Origin: an uncultured Bacilli bacterium
Lineage (GTDB): Bacteria > Bacillota_I > Bacilli_A > ML615J-28 > CAG-313
Direction: 5' to 3'
Assembly: GCA_934098295.1 (NCBI GenBank)
Contig: CAKONV010000003.1
Span: 101,322-165,321, forward strand
DNA length: 64,000 nt
The position numbers were made by a program, and so were the translations under genes. The first letter of the stretch is position 1. The number at the start of each line of letters is the position of its first letter. Under the pieces are notes generated by a model. It had not been told where the DNA came from. It did not search any database and saw nothing but the letters and a program-made list of their open reading frames with translations. Below are positions 52,001 through 59,460 of the stretch, one piece after another.

Positions 52001-52960
52001 ATGGAAGAAAACAAGACTCTAAATTTAAGTGAAACAAACCAAGAAGTAGCACAATCAACCGAAGAAAAACCTTTAAAAAAAGAAACAACTCCTAAGAAAA
52101 AGGCTACAGCTAAAAAAACTACTAAAGATGAAAAAAATAAAACAACATCATCAACAAAAAAGAACGCCAAGAAAAATGAAAAAACTACTGATGATAAAAA
52201 GAAAAAAGTAGTAAATACAAAAAAGGTTAATGTGAAAAAAGTAATTGACCCACGTACTGGTCAAATTGTTGTTGCCGGAAAAAAACAAAAAACAAAGGCT
52301 GAACCAAAAGAAGAAAAAGAAATAAAAGAAGAAACAGTCGTTGTTGAAACTAAAGAAAAAGAACCAATAAAAAAGACCACTAAAAAATCATTACCAAAAA
52401 AGAGTTCTAAAGAATTAACGATTGAAGCTCCTAAAAGAGAACCAGCTGTAATTGTTAGACCAACACCAAAAAAGACTAAAGAATTGAACAAAGAAGAAAA
52501 GGCTATGTATAAACAATTAGATGAGGCTTTTTCTTTCGTAGCCAATTTAACGGCCGTTATTGAAGATAGAACCATGGATCGTAAGGCAATACCTGATCTT
52601 GCTATAGGCGAATTACATGTAATTGAAACAGTCAACAAAAACAATAATAAACCAATGTCATTAATTGCTAATAAAGAACATGTAACCGTAGGTGCTTTAA
52701 CGATATGTGTTAATAGATTAGTTCAAAAAGGTTATTTACTTAGAACTAGAGATGAAATGGATCATCGCGTAATTTTATTGAGTGTTACTCCAAAAGCTAA
52801 AAAGGTATTAAAATTACATGATAAATTTCATAGTGATATATTAGGCTTAGTATTAGAAAATGTTAATTTGTCACAAGCTACAAAAGTCATGACTCAATTT
52901 GCTCATATATTAGAAATTTACTATGATCCAACTTTAATAGAAAAAACTAAGAAAAAATAG
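52001..52960 (+). CDS. MarR-family regulator with long lysine-rich N-terminal tail
   Basis: 319 residues. Residues 1-165 are low-complexity Lys/Thr/Glu (KKKATAKKTTKDEKN and similar), predicted disordered and strongly basic, like histone H1 tails. Residues 170-315 are a MarR winged helix: AIGELHVIETVNK, VTVGALTICVNRLVQKGYLLR, and DEMDHRVILLSVTPKAKKVL (wing). FabT, a MarR protein, controls fatty acid genes in other Bacillota, and acpP lies next door, so a FabT-like role is possible (inference). Confidence 0.75.
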   Translation: MEENKTLNLSETNQEVAQSTEEKPLKKETTPKKKATAKKTTKDEKNKTTSSTKKNAKKNEKTTDDKKKKVVNTKKVNVKKVIDPRTGQIVVAGKKQKTKAEPKEEKEIKEETVVVETKEKEPIKKTTKKSLPKKSSKELTIEAPKREPAVIVRPTPKKTKELNKEEKAMYKQLDEAFSFVANLTAVIEDRTMDRKAIPDLAIGELHVIETVNKNNNKPMSLIANKEHVTVGALTICVNRLVQKGYLLRTRDEMDHRVILLSVTPKAKKVLKLHDKFHSDILGLVLENVNLSQATKVMTQFAHILEIYYDPTLIEKTKKK

Positions 52961-53001
52961 AAATGAAGTTTTGAGAAAGTGTACATTTAAAAAATTAAAT
53001 A

Positions 53002-53056
53002 AATTAAAAGGATTGAGTTCAATAGAACATAGAACTCAATCCTTTTAATTATTTTG
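53002..53056 (+). terminator. Long hairpin terminator after the MarR gene
   Basis: A perfect 19-bp stem, 53002-53020 with 53032-53050 (core AAAAGGATTGAGTTC/GAACTCAATCCTTTT), and an 11-base loop, followed by ATTTTGTT. Confidence 0.75.
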
Positions 53057-53122
53057 TTATGTATAGGTTTGTTGATAAAATAGTATTTGTATAAAATACA
53101 AAAATATTCAAAAAATATAATT

Positions 53123-53902
53123 ATGAAAGAAAAAATATTATTTTACTATAAGGAAACAAAAAAAATTACTGATAAAATTCATCCTAGTATATTGGCAGCA
53201 TCACTAGTCTATTTTTTATTATTAGTTGCTATTCCAATGATAAACTTTACATTACTAACACTTTCAAAAATTGGAATTATTAATGGCAATGATTTTTTTA
53301 CAATAAAAAAACATAGTATAATATCTCTAATTATGTTTATTATTAATATAATTTATGTAACATCAAAAATTGTTCATGTTCTTAAAAGAAATATGGAAAG
53401 TATTTATCAAACTAAATTTAGTAACAATCCTATTATTTCAAGGTTAAAATCTATGTTATTGCTATCAGCGTTATTTTTATTATTAATAATTGAAATTTTG
53501 ATAGAAGTATTCATTTTTAATATATTAGAAATAACAGAAATACCATATTTTTTAAGAAATATTTTACAGATATTTTTACGTTTTGCATTTATTGTTTTCT
53601 TTTTAAGCATTTTATTGAAAAAAATAATACCAATTAAGGTAAAGTTAATTCGTATGCTATATTTAAGTAGTATAATTACATTATTAAGTTTCATAGTAAT
53701 AAAAGTATATTTGTGGCTTTATAATTATTTTGGAACGGATAATATGCAAAATCTCTATGGAAATTTGTATCAGGTATTTTTACTAGTAGTCTTAATTTAT
53801 ATTATAATGAATATTTTTATATATTCAATAATTTTTGAATATATAACGTATAAATTAGGAAAAAATGAATATAATAATATTGAACATGAAAGAGGTGTTT
53901 AA
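53123..53902 (+). CDS. YihY/BrkB-like membrane protein
   Basis: About 259 residues with six membrane helices. HPSILAASLVYFLLLVAIPM and the late YGNLYQVFLLVVLIYIIMNIFIY block match the YihY (UPF0761) family, whose function is unknown. Neither TTG 53087 nor ATG 53123 has a good SD; the ATG is chosen by family start. It abuts pdaA, so the two share a transcript and perhaps a sporulation role. Confidence 0.65.
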   Translation: MKEKILFYYKETKKITDKIHPSILAASLVYFLLLVAIPMINFTLLTLSKIGIINGNDFFTIKKHSIISLIMFIINIIYVTSKIVHVLKRNMESIYQTKFSNNPIISRLKSMLLLSALFLLLIIEILIEVFIFNILEITEIPYFLRNILQIFLRFAFIVFFLSILLKKIIPIKVKLIRMLYLSSIITLLSFIVIKVYLWLYNYFGTDNMQNLYGNLYQVFLLVVLIYIIMNIFIYSIIFEYITYKLGKNEYNNIEHERGV

Positions 53903-54649
53903 ATGAAGAAGTTATTTCTTGTATGCCTATTTATGTTCATAATGTTTTTCACAACATCGTATGTATCCTTAAATGCTAGTGGATTTGGCTTTACTAGAAA
54001 TAGTGAACATAAAACTCCTAATATAGGTCGTTATGAGAAAATTCTAAAAGAAACAAATAGTTTCTATGTTGGTGATACGAATCAAAAAGAAGTATATTTA
54101 ACTTTCGATGCAGGGTATGATAATGGGGAATTACCTAAAATTTTAGATATCTTAAAGGAAAAAGAAGTTAAAGCTAGTTTCTTTATAACAGGTGACTTTG
54201 TAAATAGATTTAAAGAGCTTGTGATTCGGATGACTAATGAAGGTCACACCATTGCTAATCATACCTATAACCATAAAGATATTACTAAATTTAGTAAAAG
54301 TGAGTTAAAGAATGAATTAGAAAAATTAGAAAAAGCGTATTACGATTTAACAGGAAAAAATATGTCACCGTATGTTAGACCACCTGAAGGATTGTTTGAT
54401 TATCAGTCTTTAAGTAATTTAAAGAGTTTAGGATATAAAACAGTTTTTTGGTCCAGTGCTTGTGTAGACTGGAAAACGAATGGTCAAAAAAAAGTGGATG
54501 AAACCAAAAAGATGTTTTTAGATAACCTTCATCCTGGTGCAATTATATTAATGCACAGTGTATCAAGTAGCAATCGTGAAGCTTTAGCTAGTATAATTGA
54601 TGAAATTAAGGCTTTGGGTTATACCTTTAAAGTTGTAAGTTCATTATAA
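53903..54649 (+). CDS. pdaA: Delta-lactam-biosynthetic polysaccharide deacetylase PdaA
   Basis: 248 residues. Signal peptide (1-25), then GFTRNSEHKTPN and NSFYVGDTNQKEVYLTFDAGYDNG (the NodB Asp), HTIANHTYNHKD (zinc His), VRPPEG and LHPGAIILMHSVS. The N-terminal block and FWSSACVDWKTNGQ are specific to PdaA, which deacetylates muramic acid to form the muramic delta-lactam of spore cortex. GAGGTG SD. It is a fourth sporulation gene in the window. Confidence 0.88.
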   Translation: MKKLFLVCLFMFIMFFTTSYVSLNASGFGFTRNSEHKTPNIGRYEKILKETNSFYVGDTNQKEVYLTFDAGYDNGELPKILDILKEKEVKASFFITGDFVNRFKELVIRMTNEGHTIANHTYNHKDITKFSKSELKNELEKLEKAYYDLTGKNMSPYVRPPEGLFDYQSLSNLKSLGYKTVFWSSACVDWKTNGQKKVDETKKMFLDNLHPGAIILMHSVSSSNREALASIIDEIKALGYTFKVVSSL

Positions 54650-54655
54650 AAGGAT

Positions 54656-54697
54656 AAAAAAAGTCCCTAAAGAATTTTCTTTAGAGACCTTTTTTTA
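54656..54697. terminator. Bidirectional terminator between converging genes
   Basis: A-run and GTCCCTAAAG, loop, CTTTAGAGACC and T-run (54656-54695). The stem has one bulge and one mismatch. It can serve pdaA and the minus-strand gene. Confidence 0.65.
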
Positions 54698-55510
54698 ATT
54701 TTTCTTCCATCTAGCAGTAAGTTTAACATCCTTTGGAGAATGTTTATCCAAAGAAGTTACAATCTTTCCATCTTCGTCAACCCAACCTTCAAAAGTCCAA
54801 CCGTTTTTGTTAATTTCCTCAAGAGAAATGGCTTTAATCTCAATACTATTTAGAGGTGCCTCTTTAGCATATTTTTCTAAAGCCTCTTCAATATTAGCAG
54901 CAGCATTAGGACTATTAACATATTTCTCAGGATCTTCAATTCTTAAATTTTCAACATACTCATTGCGATCAGCTTCTGTTAATTCATGTTGATATGTATA
55001 AGAACTTAAATTTTTATTGTTATTAATTTTTTGTAACATTTCTTCAATTTGACTGTTAAAACTAGCGTTACCAACGACATCATATTCAATCTTATATTCT
55101 TTAATTTTCCATCGTGCATAAAGAGTTGAATTTCTTCTTGTAGAAAATTTGTATTCAAGTAATGATTTATTTTCATCATTATTAAATAAAGGACCAATTG
55201 TATAACTACTATTTAAATACCAACCGCCAAATTCATAAAATTTTTTAGTTGGATCACTAGGAGCATTAGTAATTAATCCTGTTGATTTGTTAATTTGATA
55301 TCTTTCACTTTGTTTTGATAAATCGTTGTATTTGAATTCAATTTTTACAGGTGTCGTTAAAATAATACAACAAATAACGATTAGGGCAACAATGCCACCT
55401 AAACCTATAAATAAAGTTATTTTTCTCTTTTTACTACTTGAATGGGGAGTATCATTAAAACCGCTAGTATCTCCTACAGCATCTTGAACATTATATTTCT
55501 TTTTTGCCAT
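54695..55510 (-). CDS. Membrane-anchored protein with InlB B-repeats
   Basis: 271 residues. A basic cytoplasmic N-terminus, one membrane helix (about 30-52), then two Listeria-Bacteroides (Flg_new) repeat units: FYEFGGWYLNSSY...LYARWK and GWTFEGWVDEDGK...LTARWK. A helical segment (110-200) lies between. Probably surface-exposed adhesion or structural protein; function unknown. SD GGAGGT; -10 TATAAT on the minus strand at 55533-55538. Confidence 0.75.
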   Translation of the reverse strand: MAKKKYNVQDAVGDTSGFNDTPHSSSKKRKITLFIGLGGIVALIVICCIILTTPVKIEFKYNDLSKQSERYQINKSTGLITNAPSDPTKKFYEFGGWYLNSSYTIGPLFNNDENKSLLEYKFSTRRNSTLYARWKIKEYKIEYDVVGNASFNSQIEEMLQKINNNKNLSSYTYQHELTEADRNEYVENLRIEDPEKYVNSPNAAANIEEALEKYAKEAPLNSIEIKAISLEEINKNGWTFEGWVDEDGKIVTSLDKHSPKDVKLTARWKKN

Positions 55511-55652
55511 TTTATACCTCCAAACTAATCTTATTATATCATAATAAAAAAAATAATTCTACAAAAATGTAGTCAATATTCTAATTGCTTTCTTTTTTTT
55601 AAAAAAAATGGTATAATCAATACAAATATTAATTGTAGAAGGAGCGTTACAT

Positions 55653-57023
55653 ATGGTAACTAATGTTGTTAGTATTAATCAAGAAATACTATTATCAATC
55701 AAAAGAATTGGTATAAATGGAGAAGGAATAGGATATTATAAACGATTAGCAATTTTTGTGCCTGCCACCTTACCAGGTGAAGAATGGGTCGTAAAAATTG
55801 TTGAAGTTTTTGAACAATATGCAAAGGGTATTGTAGTTAAACCAAAAAGTGAATTAAGCCCTTACCGCGTAGAACCTCAATGCAAATATTATAATGTTTG
55901 TGGTGGATGTCAATTACAACATGTTTCTTATGAAGGTCAATTGAAAATAAAACAATCACTAGTCATGGAAGCATTTAATCGTTATTATGATGGTGATTTA
56001 AATAGTGCTTTGTTTAAAGATACTATCGGTATGTCTTGCCCATGGCATTATCGTAACAAAGCTAAACTTCCAGTTCGTTACGACGGAAGCAAACTTGTTA
56101 CAGGCTTATATGCTTTTGATAGTAACAAATTAGTTTATGTTGATAATTGTGATGTAGAAAAAGAGGATGTTCGTTCTTGCATAGCAAAGATTCTTGCATA
56201 TCTTACAAAATATCAAGTTATTGCGTATAACCCTAAACTAAGAGATGGTGTCTTAAGACACATAGTTGTAAGAAGTTCATTTGCTACTAAAGAAATTCAA
56301 GTAACATTAATTCTTTTCAAAAAAGATGATCGAACCATAAAGATTGCGGAAGGTCTTACATCAATTCCAAATGTTGTAAGTGTATATATAAGCATCAATA
56401 GCGATTTAGAAGCATTAGAAAACTTTGGTGTTAATACATATTTACTTTCAGGAAAAGAAACAATTATGGAAAGAATTGAGAATTTTAGTTTTGAATTATT
56501 ACCAACATCTTTCTTCCAACTAAATCTTAAACAAACTGAAAAATTATATAATGAAGTTGTAAAATCTGCTCATATAAAGGGATATGAAAATGTAGTTGAT
56601 GCTTATTGCGGTGTTGGTACTATTGGCATCTTTTTGTCAAAATATGTTAAAGAGGTAAGAGGAATTGATTTAAACGAAGAAGCTATTAAAAATGCTAATG
56701 ATAACGTTAGAATTAATGAACTAACTAACGCAAGTTTTTATTCGGGAGATGTTTTATCTTATTTAACAAAATGGCATAAAAAAGGCTGGGATGCTGATAT
56801 CTTAGTAGTCGATCCTCCAAGAACAGGACTAGAATTAAAACTAATTAACTATTTACAAGAACATCCAATAAAAAAGATTATTTATGTTTCTTGTAATCCA
56901 GCAACATTAGCTAAAAATTGCAACCATCTTCAAAAGAAATACCATATATTAAGAATACAACCATTGGATATGTTTCCACAAACAGCTAACGTTGAGTGTG
57001 TAGTTTGTCTTGAAAGAAGATAG
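55653..57023 (+). CDS. rlmD: 23S rRNA (uracil-C5)-methyltransferase, RlmD/RlmCD type
   Basis: 456 residues. TRAM domain (IKRIGINGEGIGYYKRLAIFV), 4Fe-4S Cys cluster (CKYYNVCGGCQLQH), SAM loop (VDAYCGVGTIGIFLS), VVDPPRTGL and VSCNPATLAKN with the catalytic Cys. It makes m5U in 23S rRNA. TATAAT at 55612-55617 and GAAGGAG SD precede ATG. Confidence 0.93.
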   Translation: MVTNVVSINQEILLSIKRIGINGEGIGYYKRLAIFVPATLPGEEWVVKIVEVFEQYAKGIVVKPKSELSPYRVEPQCKYYNVCGGCQLQHVSYEGQLKIKQSLVMEAFNRYYDGDLNSALFKDTIGMSCPWHYRNKAKLPVRYDGSKLVTGLYAFDSNKLVYVDNCDVEKEDVRSCIAKILAYLTKYQVIAYNPKLRDGVLRHIVVRSSFATKEIQVTLILFKKDDRTIKIAEGLTSIPNVVSVYISINSDLEALENFGVNTYLLSGKETIMERIENFSFELLPTSFFQLNLKQTEKLYNEVVKSAHIKGYENVVDAYCGVGTIGIFLSKYVKEVRGIDLNEEAIKNANDNVRINELTNASFYSGDVLSYLTKWHKKGWDADILVVDPPRTGLELKLINYLQEHPIKKIIYVSCNPATLAKNCNHLQKKYHILRIQPLDMFPQTANVECVVCLERR

Positions 57024-57122
57024 GTAAAAATAGGGTTTTTATGACTATTTTAAACTAAAAAATAAAAACTTAAGCAAAAATTCATATAAATAAGTTTAAA
57101 ATACAATAAATACAACATATAC

Positions 57123-57268
57123 CTTTGGTAAGTTCAACCTAGGTTTAAGACTACCAAAAGTCCAAGTATGAGGGAACATAACAGCAAGTTTTAATATTAA
57201 AATCTGTATAGTTTTATCATTAAAGTAAATCGATTAGTCTTCTGCGTAAGGCTAATTTTTTTTGGTTT
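57123..57268 (+). ncRNA. Putative structured RNA or attenuator
   Basis: TTTGGTA near its start can pair with TACCAAA (about 57152-57158), and AAGACTA just before that can instead pair with TAGTCTT near the 3' end. The 3' end is a terminator TTAGTCTT/AAGGCTAA followed by eight T. Two exclusive foldings are typical of attenuation. No known riboswitch or 6S/tmRNA class is matched by eye. Confidence 0.4.
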
Positions 57269-57362
57269 TATTGGTTATTTTAGCCAAAAATGGTTAGAAT
57301 ATCCTATTTTTTTTCTCATATATGAAACATTTATATTTAAAGACTAGGTGAGACTTACCACG

Positions 57363-57418
57363 GACTCGAACCTGCTTTCGTGGAGACTCGAACCTTAAGT
57401 TTTGATGGGACTCGAACC
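57363..57418. repeat. Three direct repeats GACTCGAACC
   Basis: Copies begin at 57363, 57385 and 57409, with 22 and 24 bp steps, each followed by T and preceded by G-rich bases. About two helical turns apart and roughly 50-100 bp upstream of the peptide promoter, they could be regulator sites. The inverse, GGTTCGAGTC, resembles a tRNA T-loop, but no tRNA folds here. Confidence 0.7.
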
Positions 57419-57466
57419 TATAAGAGATAATTGTGGAAATTAAATTAAAAAAAATATATTAATTAT

Positions 57467-57495
57467 TTTACATTTAGAATTGTTTTTGCTATAAT
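57467..57495 (+). promoter_or_regulatory. Strong sigma-A promoter of the peptide gene
   Basis: TTTACA (57467-57472), 17-base spacer, TATAAT (57490-57495). Confidence 0.8.
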
Positions 57496-57540
57496 ATAAG
57501 TAGCAAAATATGAAAAATTATGTGAAAGGAGTTGATTACT

Positions 57541-57606
57541 ATGAAAAATATAGATCAATATAAATTAGATGTAATCAGTTTCTTTTGTGTAACTGTAGTT
57601 TGTTAA
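57541..57606 (+). CDS. 21-residue Cys-containing peptide, candidate precursor
   Basis: ATG follows AAGGAG (57526-57531) by nine bases. The peptide begins MKNIDQYKLD and ends VISFFCVTVVC: a polar N-terminal half and a hydrophobic C-terminal half with two Cys, the last at the C-terminus. It has its own strong promoter and a terminator 33 bp after the stop, then a large ATPase and two peptide-exporter-like genes. That layout is usual for ribosomal peptide precursors. No GG cleavage motif is seen. It matches no family I know; the CDS call rests on signals and context. Confidence 0.65.
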   Translation: MKNIDQYKLDVISFFCVTVVC

Positions 57607-57638
57607 GTTTTATTAATAATAATATACTTTTAAAATTT

Positions 57639-57670
57639 AAACACTTCTAATTTATAGGAGTGTTTTTTTT
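57639..57670 (+). terminator. Terminator/attenuator between peptide and ATPase genes
   Basis: AAACACTTCTA (57639-57649) pairs with TAGGAGTGTTT (57655-57665) with one U-G pair, then T residues. Partial read-through would give many peptide transcripts and few for the downstream genes. Confidence 0.8.
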
Positions 57671-57701
57671 GTTAAATATTTAATTAGGAGATTTAAAGTA
57701 T

Positions 57702-59414
57702 ATGAATTTATTAAAAAATTATTTGTCTAATTTACATGCTCAAAATAAAAATAGAATTTGTGAACTATATTTAGATGTGTTAAGCGACAAACTATTAGAA
57801 TATGAATTTTTAGGGTTAAGATTTTGTTTTTTTGGGACATCTCATAGAAATCCTGAAAAACTTATTTTAAATATTGAAATTCCTAAAACATTTATTAGTG
57901 ATAATATAAATACTGATAATGTTGTTGCATTTGAACATTACATTTTAAAATTTTTATATGAAGACGTTAATAAAATTAATGATGAATACTTCAACAAAAA
58001 TAAGAGCACGAGGGAAAAACCTTATGTGGAGTCCCAAAAAACAAATGAAATTATAATTAGGAGAAATGGTATTACTTATGATTTTAATAAGAATGTATTT
58101 TATTATAAATTAATATTTGTTGTTCCACTTATCAATAATGTTTCTATTAATGGTAAAAGTGCTTTTAAGGCAATCAAAGAAATTATTTCTTTATTATCAA
58201 AAAAAATAGAGTCTATTAACAAAGATGAATTAAATAAAAATATTGATATTTATTTAAAACAACAAGAAATTAGAAAGTTTATTAAAGAAAATAATTATGT
58301 AGCTTTTATTTCTAATGGTAGTATTTTACCAAGAAAAGAAGGAACTAATAAACCATTAGAAGATGCAATTAAATTTATATCACCTAAGTCACTTGAAACT
58401 TTAATTAAGTTAAATGATGGTACTGAGATTTTAGGAATGGGAATTAAAAAAGGAATAACAGTAATTACTGGTGGTGGGTATTCAGGTAAAACAACTTTAC
58501 TTGAAGCTATTGAAATGGGTGTTTATAATCATGAGTATGGGGATGGAAGAGAATATTGTATTACTGATGATTCTGCTATGAAGATTTGTGCTGAAGATGG
58601 TAGATATGTCACAAATACAAATATTTCACCATTTTATAAGTATATTCCATCAAGTGAAGGGATTTATAACTTTTCAACGCAAGATGCAAGTGGAAGTATT
58701 TCACAAGCAGTAAATATTATAGAAGCAATTAATTGCGAAAGTAAGTTGCTTTTAATTGATGAAGATAGAAGTACAACTAATTTTATGATAAGAGATTATA
58801 ATATGCATTTAGTTGTGAAAAATGATCCAATAATACCATTTACTAATAGGATTAAAGAAATATATAATGATTATGATGCGTCAACTATATTAGTAATAGG
58901 TGGTTCGAGTGTATATTTGAATTATGCTAATTGTGTAATTTTATTAGAAGACTATATACCTAAAGACATAACAAGTTTTGTTAAAACATTAGATTTAATG
59001 AAAGTTGTAGAGGAACCCGACAAGACAAATTTTATATCAAAAAGAAAAATAGCTAATTTTAAATCAAAAGAGATGTTTAATTATTTTAATATTGTTGCAA
59101 ATGATAAAAGTAAAAATGTTGTGATTGATGAATATCAAGCTGATATCACTTTTATATCAACATTAATTTCAGATAGTCAAATAAATTATTTGGCCTATAT
59201 AATTCAGTTAATATTATCTAGAAGTGAATTTTGGGGTGATGATATAAATGATAACATTATGTATAAAAATAATAAAATGTTTGATGAGTCAATACAACAA
59301 ATTTTTTCTCAGTATAATTTTAAGTGTGATGTATGGTTTGACGATATACGCAAATATGATATCATAAGTTGTATAAATAGATTAAGAGGCATTCGTTTTG
59401 AATTTATAAGTTAA
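57702..59414 (+). CDS. Predicted ATPase of the ABC class (COG3044/PF09818)
   Basis: 570 residues, the usual length of this family. FISNGSILPRKEGTNKPL, GMGIKKGITVITGGGYSGKTT (Walker A near residue 262), EMGVYNHEYGDGREY, NFSTQDASGSISQAVNIIEA (signature-like) and LLLIDEDRSTTNFMIRD (Walker B) match PF09818. No membrane segment, so it is cytoplasmic. The family's function in bacteria is unknown. It sits directly after the peptide gene and before two exporters; TAGGAG SD. Confidence 0.85.
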   Translation: MNLLKNYLSNLHAQNKNRICELYLDVLSDKLLEYEFLGLRFCFFGTSHRNPEKLILNIEIPKTFISDNINTDNVVAFEHYILKFLYEDVNKINDEYFNKNKSTREKPYVESQKTNEIIIRRNGITYDFNKNVFYYKLIFVVPLINNVSINGKSAFKAIKEIISLLSKKIESINKDELNKNIDIYLKQQEIRKFIKENNYVAFISNGSILPRKEGTNKPLEDAIKFISPKSLETLIKLNDGTEILGMGIKKGITVITGGGYSGKTTLLEAIEMGVYNHEYGDGREYCITDDSAMKICAEDGRYVTNTNISPFYKYIPSSEGIYNFSTQDASGSISQAVNIIEAINCESKLLLIDEDRSTTNFMIRDYNMHLVVKNDPIIPFTNRIKEIYNDYDASTILVIGGSSVYLNYANCVILLEDYIPKDITSFVKTLDLMKVVEEPDKTNFISKRKIANFKSKEMFNYFNIVANDKSKNVVIDEYQADITFISTLISDSQINYLAYIIQLILSRSEFWGDDINDNIMYKNNKMFDESIQQIFSQYNFKCDVWFDDIRKYDIISCINRLRGIRFEFIS

Positions 59415-59460
59415 AGGATAGTGATACCAATGAACCACCATTATGAAAGGAGATGAGTTT

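Larger units (their letters stand above)
57024..57540 (+). other. 517-bp gene-free region upstream of the peptide gene
   Basis: It contains an imperfect hairpin near 57033-57072, a possible structured RNA with terminator (57123-57268), a triple direct repeat (57363-57418) and the peptide promoter (57467-57495). No convincing protein gene is seen; an 11-codon frame at 57290 has no SD. Confidence 0.7.

Noticed and set aside
51756..52170. Minus-strand frames across acpP and the MarR gene
   Set aside because: They arise from antisense of Lys-rich codons (Phe/Leu-rich) and cross a terminator and promoter of the plus-strand genes.
53061..53110. Forespore promoter before the YihY-like/pdaA pair
   Set aside because: GTATA occurs at 53061 and 53089 but no matching -10 at the right distance was found.
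57123..57268. 6S RNA, tmRNA, SRP RNA or RNase P RNA
   Set aside because: No long closing stem between the ends, no tmRNA tag or tRNA-like ends, no SRP GGAA-type core, and too short for RNase P.
57363..57418. CRISPR array
   Set aside because: Only three short 10-13 bp repeats with 12-14 bp between them; no spacers of normal length and no cas genes.
57340..57440. tRNA gene or tRNA remnants from the T-loop-like GGTTCGAGTC on the minus strand
   Set aside because: The stems on either side of the T-loop-like bases do not pair well, three copies occur in 60 bp, and no anticodon or acceptor arm with CCA can be found.
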